From Rattus norvegicus (lineage: Eukaryota > Chordata > Mammalia > Rodentia > Muridae): a stretch of 64,000 nucleotides of DNA. The translations under genes and the position numbers were made by a program. The notes under the pieces were generated by a model. It did not search any database. It was not told the DNA's origin and saw only the letters and a list, made by a program, of their open reading frames with translations. Below, one piece after another: positions 50,285-62,145 of the stretch. Every line of letters starts with the position of its first letter. Within the stretch, counting starts at the first letter, position 1. The stretch covers positions 127,983,976 to 128,047,975 of the forward strand of contig NC_086021.1 in assembly GCF_036323735.1 (NCBI RefSeq), in the 5' to 3' direction.

Positions 50285-50584
50285 AGCCTCCTCATTAAAC
50301 ACACCTTAGAATTACAAAATCATTTGTTTTGCCCACTTCACTGCTGTTGTTTTGAATTTCATGCAGCACTCCAGGCTGACCTCAAAATATTCCTGTCTCA
50401 GCCTCCAGGATAAGGTCCAGTTTATTTTTAAATTAAAATTTAGCCGCAGTTTTGACATAGCAGACCAATGGGGCAAAAATTATTACTAATTTCCTTCATG
50501 AACTTTAAGTAACCAGAAATTCAGTCACCAGATTTTAGAAAGAAGGAGGTACTACAGCACGCAAAGGGGTCTGTGGTGCGAGGG

Positions 50585-50890
50585 GTGGAACGAGACGAGG
50601 TTGCCCAGCCCACTTGTCTCAGAATTGGCGGAGGCTCCACGGGCCCCGCCCCTGTTGGGCGTTTGCTCGTACCCGGGCGGGAGCCTCTGGAGAAGTGAAA
50701 GGGTGGAGCGAGGCGAGGAGGCCCACCCCACCTGTCTTAGGATTGGCCAAGGTTTGGCGGGCCCCGCCCTAGGCGTTTGCTCGCACCCAGGCGGGAGCGT
50801 CTGGAAAAGTTAGGGTGGAGCGAGGCGAGGAGGCCCACCCCACTAGTCTCAGGATTGGCTAAGGTTTGGCAGGCCCCGCCCCTTCGGGCG
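50585..50890 (+). promoter_or_regulatory. STARD9 promoter: three tandem CCAAT/GC-box modules
   Basis: Units start at 50585, 50703 and 50815 (GTGGARCGAGRCGAGG), giving periods of 118 and 112 bp; the third is partial. Each contains an inverted CCAAT box (ATTGG at 50624, 50742 and 50854) and about 20 bp later a GC box (GGGCCCCGCCC or AGGCCCCGCCCC). NF-Y binds CCAAT and Sp-family factors bind GC boxes. No TATA box is seen. CpG-rich sequence continues to the ATG at 51036. Confidence 0.88.
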
Positions 50891-51035
50891 AGGCTGGGGC
50901 TGCTGCCCCGAGGCGCGTGGGACGGGCGGGGCAGTCTGTGGTTCCTGCAGTGCTTGTGGCTGGGTCTGTTCGCTGGACGCCGGCCAGGGATGCTTCCGCC
51001 GGACCGCTGTACGGGTCTTGGGTTGTGGCGGAGGG

Positions 51036-51082
51036 ATGGCGAATGTGCAGGTGGCCGTGAGGGTCAGGCCTCTCAGCAAGCG
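51036..51082 (+). CDS. Stard9: STARD9 coding exon 1
   Basis: It encodes MANVQVAVRVRPLSK plus two bases of Arg. The donor is GTGAGT. The exon sits in CpG-rich DNA. Confidence 0.96.
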
Positions 51083-54000
51083 GTGAGTCTGTCAAGAGGA
51101 GACGCCTGAGGGATCAAGTGAACTGAGAGGAGCGCGAGATTCCTGCCTTCCTCAGGGTGGACTGGCGTGAAGGGAAAAAAAAATCAGACACAAATTGTCA
51201 CGGGAACTCGGGGTCCAGAAGGCCTGGAGGGACAGGGCTTCGGGTCCTAGGAGATAGCGGTTCCTGTGTGGCTCCAGGGGTCGCTGCCCTGTGTGCATGT
51301 CCGTGGCGACCTGCCAACTAGAGTTTCTAGGGACCTGACGTGGGTCTTGGTGCACCTAGTAGGGCCTTTCTTTCGGAGCATGACGTGAGGAGGAGGTACA
51401 AAAGGATGGGCAAACTCCACTCCTTTTGGTGTTCTGGGAGTACCCAAGTGAGAACTGGAGGCTGTGTGTTCGTATATACACATGGGATTGCTCCATGAGG
51501 ACATAGGAAAAAGAATTCTCAGGATATGGAAGGGAAATTGGGCCCGGAGAGACTACAGTTTCAGCTCAGCAGTTGATATGGTTTAAAGACTGAACTGTGA
51601 CATAGGGGACGTTTCTCCAATCGTCTCATCTTGGCATCCACTGTGCTAGTGCCTTGTGCAGGGCTTGATTCTGCACCTCTCAGCCCTTGAGGCATCCAGT
51701 GCTTCATCCTCTTTTCCTCTCACTTGGGAAGTCGGAAAAGGCTTTGCACAAGAGTTGGTGTCGAGCTGTTCTGAATCTTTGAGTTTTCTGACAAGTAAGG
51801 GGAAGTGCTGAGTTCTCCCAGAACGGGAAGAGAAAGCAAATTTTGGTTCACAGGGTGTAGATGGAAGCGTTGGACACACCTGCTTGGGTTGAAGCAGAGT
51901 GACAGGTGATAAAATTGGCGGAGTATGGTTCTAGACCAGACATGTATTGAACTTAGTAGATTTTTTTTAACTGTCCAGTACACAAGATAACTTGGTAAAT
52001 GGGAACAGAGATTTAAAAAGGCATTATCTCCTGTGACAAAATGGTACTGTGTGGGGCTAGGTTTGTCCTTGTAGAGGCCATCTGCTTTGGAATCTTTTGA
52101 CAGAATGAGAGTCGTGAGATAGGAGGGACACAGAAAGTGTACCTCAAATTGCTGTGTTTTGATTGGTAAATGGTTTTTAAACATTTGGCTTTACATCACT
52201 GCCTGTAGTGACTCAGGGTTGGGGGCTTCCTGGGAGTGGCTGCTGTCCAGGAGGAGGTAGCTACTAATAGATCTCATTCTTACCAGACTGCCTTTTAGGG
52301 GTTTTAGGATAGCAGCATTGACCACTTAATCTTAACTTTTTAGTTCCTTGGAAACCAGGAATTTCAAATAGCATGGATCAGATTAAGAAAATGATGTTGA
52401 AACTCCTTTGTTACTTGCAGTCACTGCTAAGAATTACATCTCATCCAACAAAAATGAAAAAAACAACAACAGCAACAACTAGGAAACTCACTTTTATCTC
52501 TAGTGTAGAACCTTGAGAGTAAGTGGTAGACTGTCAAGCCTCCTGATGTCCAGGCGTGAGCAGAGTCTTAGCAGGCTGCCGATTCACAACCATAGATTCA
52601 GAGGTAATTATGTAAACACACAGTGTGATCTCAGCCAACAAGTTCAGACCAGACCACTCTTCAATTCCCACAGAATTCTGCAGAGATAGTGGTAGTACCC
52701 ACTGTTCATTGCAGCTGTTTTGCATGTGTATCTGCTGATTATGTAGTCTGTACTAACATTCAAATAAGTCATCAGCACTGATAATTGTAGTTGGGAAGGA
52801 ACCATTACAGTCACCTAGCCAAAGCTTACGTTATTTTTTCCAAATGAGAACATTGTCTTCTTTAAGTTCTAAAAGCAGAATTTGACCATGCTGCTCCTTC
52901 CTGAGATGCTCAAAATTATGTCTTTGTTCTATAGGGCTAGAGAAGACCTTGTATAAAATAACAGCATAGAAGTGGTTTTGAAGCCCTGGCCTTGACCTCA
53001 GGTGTTTGTCATTGTGAGATTCTGTCCTTGTCTGTCCAGACTCATTCATCATTGAAGAACACATCTGCCCATTCTGTACTCTGCCCCCTCTGTCCTGTAC
53101 TTTTCACATGGTGCATTAATTTTCCCCACTTTTTTAGGGTTCTTAGGATATGTGAGAATCTGTTTCAGAAAACAAAACAAAAAGTGTTTTTTTCTCATTT
53201 AAATTCTGTTCTTATTTCTTAGGGAGACCAAAGAAGGGGGAAGAATTATCGTGGAAGTTGATGACAAAGTGGCAAAAGTCAGGAATGTAAAGGTGAGCCT
53301 GAAATTTTGTGGTTTTTTTCCTGATTAATAACTATTATGGCCCAAGTGGCCTCTTGGGGTGAATATGTTTAATATATGAGAGGAAAATGTAAGAGAATTG
53401 TAGAGGAAGCTTGGACCAATGATAAAACAAATACAACAAGAGAATTGTGCTTAGACTCCAGAAGATGTCGTGTTGGGCCCACCTATGGTCTGGTAACTAA
53501 AGTAGTGCAGCTGTTTTGGAAACCGATTAGTAGCTGAAACCAAACCCAGGGATGTAATAAGGGCCATGTTTAGCTTAACTCCTGCCAGGGCAATTTGTGT
53601 GTCTATATAATTTCCCTGGCCACCAGTTAACTTTATCCTGAGCCCCTCAACTGATAATACTTTATCCATGGCATCCTTAGGAATTTTAGCATTTACCAGA
53701 TAATGTAGGGTTTGTTTTGGCCATAATTTAATCCAGACATCAGACATCAGCCTTCAGATCCCAGAAGGCCACTAGCCTGATTCTTGTTGAGGTTTTTCTC
53801 TCGAAACCCTACTTAACTTTGGAGCACAATTGGACAGACACAGGAACTTCCTTCCCTCCTCCTCACCCTCTCCTAGAGTCAACTTTCTCCACCCTTCCTG
53901 ATGTGGAAGCTGAATGCATTCTCCTTTTGTGGACCTTGAACGGTGGAAAGAAGCCAGGAAGGCGACCACATGACAGCTGCTGCAGTTAGCTTGTGGTTTA

Positions 54001-55674
54001 AGCTAGCATTGCCAAGAACTGAGGAAGCTGAGGCAGAGTGGAGGCTATCTAGACCCCAGCCTCAGAACTATGCCCGCTCTTGTGTAACTTCTGTGATGTG
54101 ATTTGTTTCCTCTTGACATTAGCTTTGTTAAAAGAAAATGGGTCCTGCCAAAGTTTAAACAGGAGCTCCTGGAGGACAAGGGGCTTTTTATTCCCTGCCT
54201 CCTCTTATCTCTCTTGCGGACCACTGCGGCTGTTTCATTGTAAGATCTCATACTTTGGGGTCTAGAGAATAAGCTTGGCCAAGAGCAAACTTTAAAAAAA
54301 TATTTATTTGTTATTTTGTCATGTGTATGGGTGTTGTGCCTCCATGAAGGGTTGTGCACCGTGTGTGTAACTCATGATCTAGGAGGCCGGAAGAGGGCAG
54401 CAGATCCCTTCTCTGGGCCCAGAGTTACAGATGGTTATGAGTCACCACGTGGGTGCAGGAATCAAACCTGGGTCCAGCAGCTAGTGTTCTTAGCCTCTGA
54501 GCCATCTCTCCAGGCCTAAGAACAAACTTTAGTTTTCCCTCTACACACCTCCTTGGCTGTTGACTTCCCTAAGGTCAGTTATCTATGAACAAACTCTTAC
54601 TCATGACAGCCAGGGTCTTTTGTAGTTTCAAAATGGTTAATGTCAGAGTTGCCTTTCCCTTTTCAAACTTTATTCTTGTATAAAATGTGTATTGGGGGTC
54701 TATGTCCCCTTAATCTTTACCTGGGCACTCTTAGTGCTGAGTTCTCCTCAAGGAGCTTCCCTCTGTAAGCCTTGCTTCCCCTTCTGGAGGCTGGCAAAGG
54801 ACAATGGAGCAGCCAGCACATAGACAATGCATGCCTATGAGCTATGGTGATTTTGTAGCATCTGCCCATTTTACATCTGTGAAGTAGGGACTTCGGTTGT
54901 CCATTCTTGACTTTCTTCTACTCTCTGGAGAGGATGAAAGAGATCTTTGCAAGAAGCATATTCTCATAGGGAGACCATTGTCACCTGCAAGCCAGAGTTT
55001 AAGATTAAATATGAAGACTAGGCATTTCTGTGAAGAATGCCATTCTCCCCAGTACCCAGGACTCAGTGCAGTTCCAGGCTTTGGCCCTCCCCTCCCCTGC
55101 CTTTGGCCACTGGATTAATCCTGGCTGTTCTGTCTAATAACTATTTCCAAGACACTGGGGGTTAGATTCCTGCAGGAGCTGTTGATGGAAGCTCCAGATT
55201 GAGGAAACCTGTTGGACCCAGGGACTGTACTACTTAGATGCTGTCAGTATTCTCTGCAGAGACCCTGAAGTGAGTGAGTGAAGTGAGGAAGATGTCCCTA
55301 CATGCTTTCTCACCTGAGCTGTCTTGTAGCTCATGTGTTTGTAAGTAGGAGACATGTTAGTGTCATAGGCATATTTAGTTCTCTGGGTCTCTGTTTTTAG
55401 TGAGATGGAGACAAGTGTTCTCTCTCTTCTTTTGTGACTGTTGTAAACATTCCAGCGGTTAGTCCAGGTCTCTGTAATTACAGAATGTAATCAAGAGCTC
55501 CTGTCCAGATTCTAGAGATCTGACGAGGAAGACACTGGATTCTGTGCTTAATTTTAGGTGAACAGTCGACTGGAGAGCTTTGGAGACACCCGGGAGAAGG
55601 TTGTGGCATTTGGCTTTGATTACTGCTATTGGTCAGTCAACCCAGAGGACCCTCACTATGCATCTCAGGAAGTG
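51036..55674 (+). CDS. Stard9: STARD9 (kinesin-3-like motor), first three coding exons; rest beyond window
   Basis: The exons are 51036-51082, 53223-53292 and 55558-55674, 78 codons in all, with correct phases and GT/AG sites. STARD9 (Kif16a) is a very large mitotic kinesin with an N-terminal motor, an FHA domain and a C-terminal START lipid-binding domain; it localises to centrosomes and stabilises pericentriolar material. What is seen here is the start of the motor: MANVQVAVRVRPLSKRETKE, whose VRVRPL beta-1 motif is universal in kinesins, then VEVDDKVAKVRNVK and VVAFGFDYCYWSVNPEDPHY. The ATP-binding P-loop would be in a later exon and was not found before 58.9 kb. The ATG lies in GGGATGG after a GC-rich promoter. 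Confidence 0.96.
51083..53222 (+). other. STARD9 intron 1
   Basis: Remarkably free of recognisable SINEs. The first part is GC-rich promoter-proximal DNA. No other gene is seen. Confidence 0.6.
53223..53292 (+). CDS. Stard9: STARD9 coding exon 2
   Basis: It completes Arg and encodes ETKEGGRIIVEVDDKVAKVR to NVK. The AG is at 53221-53222 and the donor GTGAGC follows. Confidence 0.95.
53410..54770. other. Unassigned, possibly LTR-like sequence in STARD9 intron 2
   Basis: A block without named SINEs apart from one B3 insertion. A TATAAAA at 54679-54685, followed by GGGGGTCTATGTCCCC and a cysteine/leucine-poor stretch with CTCCTCAAGGAGC, resembles a retroviral promoter and R region. A minus-strand open stretch of 98 codons (53451-53747) shows no family that I know. 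The identity is uncertain. Confidence 0.3.
54290..54515 (-). mobile_element. B3-type SINE with TSD in STARD9 intron 2
   Basis: The B3 body on minus ends CTGAGCCATCTCTCCAGGCC. The flanks AAGAGCAAACTTTA (about 54280) and AAGAACAAACTTTA (about 54518) form a near-perfect TSD. Confidence 0.82.
55558..55674 (+). CDS. Stard9: STARD9 coding exon 3
   Basis: It encodes VNSRLESFGDTREKVVAFGF onward to YASQEV in 39 codons. The donor is GTAATG. Confidence 0.96.
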
Positions 55675-56679
55675 GTAATGTCATCTTCCCTCCATTCTCC
55701 TTTTTTGCAAATGTTTGCTGTAAATTTGCTTTTCAAGTCTATTATGGCAGTTGCAGGCTGGCAGTACTCTAATCAGTACTTTAACATTTGGGAGATCTCA
55801 ATGCAAACTGGTTTTCCAGAGGAAAACGAATGCACTGTGGATTGTTGAACATTATTTCCATAGTGGCATCGAACTATGCACGGCCGTTTTTTACGATCTG
55901 TTGGTTAGAGATGGTAGTGAGTGGCATCAGTTTTTTGAAAAATGATTCAAAGTGGTTGGAAAAGACTGCTTGGTGGAGGAGTAGGAGCTTTGATAAAGTC
56001 TACTTCCAATTAGGGCCTTAGTGTAATTCATGTGGGGTTCAGTGCAGTTAGTCTTTTTCTATTGTAATAGATCAGTAGCTCACAGTAAACATGGCCTTGA
56101 ATTGTTTGCTGCAGGACTGAGGAATCCTTGAGGCTAATATCTCCTTAGGATCTTAAACGTGTACTTGTGCTCCTACACAGAACCTGAAAAGGATAGATAG
56201 TCTGCCAGACTGCAAGAGTGTAGAGAGGTCAGTTCCAAAGCTCTGCTGGCTGAGGACTGAGAGGACTAAGGCTTTGCTGGCTGAAGGGGTCCTGGTCATC
56301 TTCTCGATGCCTTGTAGTTTGTGTCTGTCTCTTTCTCAAGTTGCCAAGGCATCTAGAGCTCTGGCCAGTGCATCTTTAGGGTATTGTTGTTTCTGGGAAG
56401 CAGTAGCAATGTATTATACTGCTTTGGTTGAGCACTGTAGAAGGTTATGATTTCAGTCCTCAGAATGGCAGCAAGCCTTGCTAGACCACAGAAAATCATC
56501 CTCATACTGGCAGTTATTAGGGTACTTTGTGACAATCTAACCCTAAAATTGAGGGGAAAATATAGCAGGCATGGTGGCACATACATGCCTGTGCAAATTT
56601 GTATGGTGAATCTGTGAATATAAATTACCTTTTTCAGAGTTATGGGATGCTACATTAGGCTTATTTTTGTTTTTAATTA

Positions 56680-56681
<2 letters not shown>

Positions 56682-56711
<30 letters not shown>
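56682..56711. repeat. (GT)n microsatellite
   Basis: About 15 GT units inside or beside a minus-strand B3-type SINE. Confidence 0.93.
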
Positions 56712-56712
<1 letters not shown>

Positions 56713-57848
56713 ATATACATATGAGTGCAGTGCCCTGGGCCTGGAGTTACAGGCAGTTGTGAGCAGCTGGTTGTGGATGCTGGAAATCAAATTCAAGTTC
56801 CACATGGTTTTGAGCAGCATGATGTGAATGCTGGCAACTGTACTTGTGTCACTTGCACTAGGGCTGGAGGAATGGGCTAGCATCTAAGAGCATTTGTTGC
56901 TCTATCCAGAGGACCTAGGTCCGATTCCTAGTACCCACACGGTAGCTCATAACCATCTGTCACTCTAGTTCCAGGAGATCCAAAGACCTCTTCTTTCTAC
57001 TGTGCACACTCATACACATAAATAATAATAAAATGTAAAAACAAACAAAAGCAGACTCCAACCTTTTTCTTTTTTTGTAGCATTCAGAATTAATCCTAGT
57101 ACTTTTTTTATGTGCCAGACACACAATTCTGCACATAGCTACATTCCCAGGCTCACCTTCTTGAACCTTGTTGCCCATTATAAGGCACCATCCCAGTTGC
57201 TTTGGTTAAAACACAGATGTCAGAGTTCGTCTGTATCGCCTTTTCCTGGCTCATGCATGTGCTGGGGGAGCTCCGCCACGTGTGGGTGTCAGAGCGTTTT
57301 CTCATGAATATTTGCAGAGCTATGTACATTCCATCCCCAGTGTTGTTTCTTTCCATTCAAGATGGAGTCAGAAAGAAAAGAGAGAGAAGTTTATAAGAAA
57401 AAGCCCTTTTGTGCAGCAACTGGATGGGGCTTTAAGGGGGAGGCATGAGCCATTCACTCTAGTTTGCTCCCTCTGCCAGCAGCACAGCTGCTCAGCTCTG
57501 TAAGCATGGCCTTGTGCTGGATTTGGAAGGAATAAGGTCATTCTTTTGGCATTGTCTTAACTTGTTTTTCCCCCTTTCCCTAAACTCAACTGTGACTCTT
57601 AGAAGATTAACTTTTAGATTCATAGAAACATCTGAAGAACAGAGTTCCCTAACACTAGAGGTTGCTGAGGGTGCCAAATTCCTATACAAAAATAGGCAGG
57701 AAAACTGAAGAATTCTTTTAAAATGCAAAAAGTAGTTTGAAATGCTTTTTTGTTGTTTGTTTGTTTTGTTTTCCCCTGAGTGAGTCAAGGGTATCTTGGA
57801 GGTATCTGGAGCCTTGAGTGAGGGTTTAGGCTGAGAAGAGGTTTTTCT

Positions 57849-57970
57849 GTGAGGGAGGAATACTTGATAGACAGTTTCTGAGACAGTTGTCCTTGATGTT
57901 ACCCTGTGTCTGTGAGGGAGGAACACTTGATAGACAGTTTCTGAGACAGTTGTCCTTGATGCTACCCAGG
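57849..57970. repeat. 63-bp tandem duplication
   Basis: GTGAGGGAGGAAYACTTGATAG and the following sequence up to TTGTCCTTGATG recur with a period of 63 bp, with two base differences that I can see. Confidence 0.92.
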
Positions 57971-59723
57971 TGGTCTCACTCGCATCTGCAATGCTGAGAA
58001 CTGGTCTTAGGCTCTCATCCTTGTTGGGCTTGTTCTGAGGTCCAATGGGATTGTCATCTGATTAAAGAAGAAGCACCCGCCCATGGTGATGACTGCCTTA
58101 AAGCATCTGTGGAAAAGCGATTTGGAAAATCATCTAAACAAGAGTAGAAAGTCCCTTTAAAAGCCCAAACTCTCTTTTATTTATATATGCATGCCATTGA
58201 GTTGGTGTGGAGGTCAGAGGACAGCTTTGTAGAGTCAGTTCTTTCCTTCTACCCTTCTGTGGACTCTGTGCATTGACCTCAAGTGACTAGGCTAGTGTGG
58301 CAAGAGCTTCTTCATCTTGCTGGCTCCAAAGGTAGTCTTTTAAACACAGTATCTATATATCTGTCTCAGTAGATAGCTGTGTCCAGCCTGGCTGACAGCA
58401 GCTGGCTTCCCCTGAGGAAGCCTCTTTCTTGCTCAGCCTTCTTAGGTGCTAAATTTTCTCCCTAACACTATGGAGCAAGTCTTGTCCAAGTCAGCACTGT
58501 TTTAATAGTCTTCAGTTTAGAGAACCAGCACAGTTGATCAACAAAGGGCCCCTTCAAAAGGACAGTGGAGTTGGGAGAGACAGTGTCATTATGTAGCATA
58601 GGCTGGCCTTGAACTTTCAGTCTTCCTGACGGGATTATAGGCACATGCCAACAGACCTAGCACACAATGCTCCTGAGTGTACTGTTTAGAGAAGGTGTGG
58701 AGAAAGACAAGGGACTGACTTTTTCTCTCTTCTGTGATCAGCAAAAAGAAAAACAGCATGAAAAAAAACACAAAAGTGGAAAAGGCACATGTTCAGGGTC
58801 TTGCGCATGATAGGGTTTTGTGTGTGGTGGATATTATCAAGAATCATTGTCAAATAAAAAGTATTATTAATCAAAACGTAAGGGAAACAAAATTATTTTT
58901 TGGGTTATAATATTATTTTTTAAATTTTTTATTATATATTTCTTTACTTACATTTCAAAGGTTATTCCCCTTCCCCATTTCCTGTCCATAAGCCCCCAAC
59001 CCTTCCCCTGCCCCTCCCCCATACAGATATTCCCCCTATACATCCCACTTATTGCCCTCCCCCATATTCCCCTGCACTGGGGGTCCACCCTTGGCAAGAC
59101 CAAGGGCTTTCCCTTCCACTGGTGCCCCAACAAGGCTATTCTCTGCTACATATGCAGCTGGAGCCCTGGGTCAGTCTTTTGGTAGTGGTTTAGTCCCTGG
59201 AAGCTCTGGTTGGTTGGCATTGTTGTTTTTATGGGGTTGCAAGCTCCTTCAACTCTTTCAATACTTCCTCTAATTCCCCCTAAGGGGGTCCTATTCTCAG
59301 TTTGGTGATTTGCTGCTTGCATTGACCTCTGTATTGGACATGCTCTGGATGTGTCTCTCAGGAGAGATCTATATACAGTCCCTTTCCGCATGCACTTTTT
59401 AGCTTCATCAATCTTACCTAGTTTTGGTGGCTGTATATATATATACAGGCCACATGTATGTCAGACTCTGAATGGCTGTTACTTGAGTCACTGCTCTAAA
59501 CCTTGCTCGAATATCTCCTTCTATGAATATTTTCCTCTTTTTAAAAAGGAGTGGGGGCATCTGCATTTTGGTCATCCTTCTTGAGCTTCCTGTGGTTTGT
59601 AGATTGCATCTTGGGTAATTTGAGCTTTTTGGCTAATATCCACTTATCAATGAGTGCATACCAAGTGTGTTATTCTATGATTGAGTAACCAACCTCACTC
59701 AGGATGATATTTTATAATTTATT

Positions 59724-62145
59724 TCATTTGCCTATGAATTTCATGAAGTCATTGTTTTTGATAGCTGAGTAGTACTCCATTGTGTAGATGTACCACGTTT
59801 TTTGAATCCATTCCTCTGTTGAAGGGCATCTGGGTTCTTTCCAGCTTCTGGCTACTATAAATAAGGCTGCTATGAACATAGTGGAGCATGTGTCTTTGTT
59901 ATATGTTGGGGCATCTTTTGGGTATGTGCCCAAGAGAGGTATAGCTGGGTCCTCAGGTAGTGTAATGTCCAGTTTTCTGAGGAACCTCCAGACTGATTTC
60001 CAGAGTGGTTGTACCAGTCTGCAATCCTACCAACAATGGAGGAGTGTTCCTCTTTCTCCACATCCTCGCCAGCATTTGCTGTCACCTGAGTTTTTTATCT
60101 TAGCCATTCTGACTGGTGTGAGGTGGAATTTCAGGGTTGTTTTGATTTGCATTTCCCTTATGACTAAGGATATTGAACATTTCTTTAGGTGCTTTTTGAG
60201 CATTCGATAATCCTCAGCTGAGAATGTTTTGTTTAGCGCTGTACCCCATTTTTAATGGGGTGATTTGGCTCTCTGTAGTCTAACTTCTTGAATTCTTTGT
60301 ATATTAGCCCTCTATCAGATGTAGGATTGGTAAGGATCTTTTCCCAATCTGTTGGTTGCCATTTTGTCCTAATGACAGTGGCTTTTGCTTTACAAAAACT
60401 GCAGTTTTATGAGGTCTCATTTGTCAATTCTTGATCTTAGAGCATAAGCCATTGGTGTTTTGTTCAGGAAAATTTCCCCAGTGCCCATGTATTCGAGACT
60501 CTTCCCCACTTTTTCTTTTATTAGTTTGAGTGTATCTGGTTTGATGTGGAGGTCCTTGATCCACTTGGACTTACGCTTTGTACATGGTGATAAAAATGGA
60601 TCAATTTGCATTCTTCTACATGCTGACCTCCAGTTGAACCAGCACCATTTGTTGAAAATGTTATCTTTCTTCCATTGGATGGTTTTAGCTCCTTTGTCAA
60701 AGATCAAGTGACTATAGGTGTATGAGTTCATGTCTGGGTCTTCAGTTCTGTTCCACTGATCTACCTGCCTGTCTCTGTACCAATATCATACAGTTTTTAT
60801 GACTATTGCTCTGTAATACTGCTTGAAGTCAGGGATGATGATTCCCCCAGAAGTTCTTTTATTGTTGAGTATAGTTTTTGCTATCCTGGGTTTTTTGTTA
60901 TTCCAAATGAATTTGCAAATTGCTCTTTCTATCTCTATAAAGAATTGAGTACAAATTTTGATGGGGATTGCATTGAATCTATAGATTGCTTTTGGCAAAA
61001 TGGCCATCTTTACTATATTAATCCTGCCAATCCATGAGCATGGACAATCTTTCCATCTTCTGAGATCTTCCTCAATTTCTTTCTTCAGAGATTTGAAGTT
61101 CTTGTCATACAGAACTTTCACTTGCTTGGTTAAAGTCGCACCAAGATATTTTATGTAATTTGGAACTATTGTAAAGGGTGTTTCCTTAATTTTCCTTAAT
61201 TTCTTTCTCAGCCCATTTATCCTTTGAGTAGAGGAAAGCTACTGATTTGTTTGAGTTAATTTTATACCCAGACACTTTGCTGAAGTTGTTTATCAGGTTA
61301 AGTAGTTCTCTGGTGGAACTTTTGTGGTTACTTAAGTACACTATCATATCATCTGTAAATAGTGATATTGTGATTTCTTCTCTTCCAATTTGTAAGCCCT
61401 TTGATCTCCTTTTGCTGTCTGATTGCTCTGGCTAGGACTTTGAGTACTATATTGAATAAGTAGGGAGAGTGGGCAGCCTTGTCTAGTCCCTGATTTTAGT
61501 GGAATTGCTTCAAGTTTCTCTCCATTTAGTTTGATGTTAGCTACTGGTTTGCTGTATATTGGTTTTACTATGTTTAGATATGGGTCTTGAATTCCTGATC
61601 TTTCCAGGACTTTTATCATGAATTTTGTCAAATGCTTTCTCAGAATCTAATGAAATGACCATGTGGTTCTTACCTTTGTGTTTGTTTATATAGTGGATTT
61701 CATAGATGGATTTTCATATATTAAACCATCCCTGCATCCCTGAGATGAAGCCTACTTGATTATGATGGATGATTGTTTTGATGTGTTCTTGGATTCGGTT
61801 TGAAAGAATTTTATTGAGTATTTTTGCATCAATGTTCATAAGGGAAATTGGTCTGAAGTTCTCTTTCTTTGTTGGGTCTTTGTGTGGTTTTGGTATAAGA
61901 GTAATTGTGGCTTTATAGAAGGAATTGGTAGTTCTCTGTCTGTTTCAATTTTGTGGAATAGTTTGGACAGTATTGGTATGAGGTCTTCTATGAAAGATCT
62001 TATAGAATTCTGCACTGAACCCATCTAGACCTGGGAGACTTTTAATGACTGCTTCTATTTCTTTAGGAGTTATGGGGTTGTTTAGATGATTTATTTGTTG
62101 CTGATTTAACTTTAGTACCTGGTATCTGTCTAGAAAATTGTCCAT
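59724..62145 (-). pseudogene. L1 ORF2 reverse transcriptase and C-terminal region, fragmented
   Basis: The RT continues in at least four frames. Recognisable pieces are FSAEFYKIF, SGTRQGCPLS, the active-site segment read FTDDMIVYL (61348-61359; usually FADD) in a frame different from the piece before it, WIGRINIVKMAILPKAIYRF and the C-terminal WYIYTMEYYSAIKNNDFMKF. Stops and frameshifts rule out function. Confidence 0.9.

Larger units (their letters stand above)
45252..50584. other. Intergenic between ERV and STARD9
   Basis: It holds SINEs: a B3 on plus (about 45465-45700), a B1 on minus (about 45810-45960), a B2 and a B1 on plus (about 46370-46545 and 46550-46700), a B1 on minus (about 47400-47530) and a B1 on minus (about 49540-49650), plus two IDs listed separately. 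Between about 47540 and 48540 there is no SINE I can name; it may be an old LTR or L1 3' fragment. No gene is seen. Confidence 0.55.
55675..58917 (+). other. STARD9 intron 3, part before the L1
   Basis: It contains a (GT)n run (56682-56711), a B3-type SINE on minus (about 56660-56850), a B2-type SINE on plus (about 56862-57030), a 63-bp tandem duplication (separate) and a B1 fragment on minus (about 58575-58665). No exon is seen. Confidence 0.6.

Noticed and set aside
57492..57926. 144-codon minus-strand open frame in STARD9 intron 3
   Set aside because: It overlaps the 63-bp tandem duplication; no domain, codon pattern or splice support.
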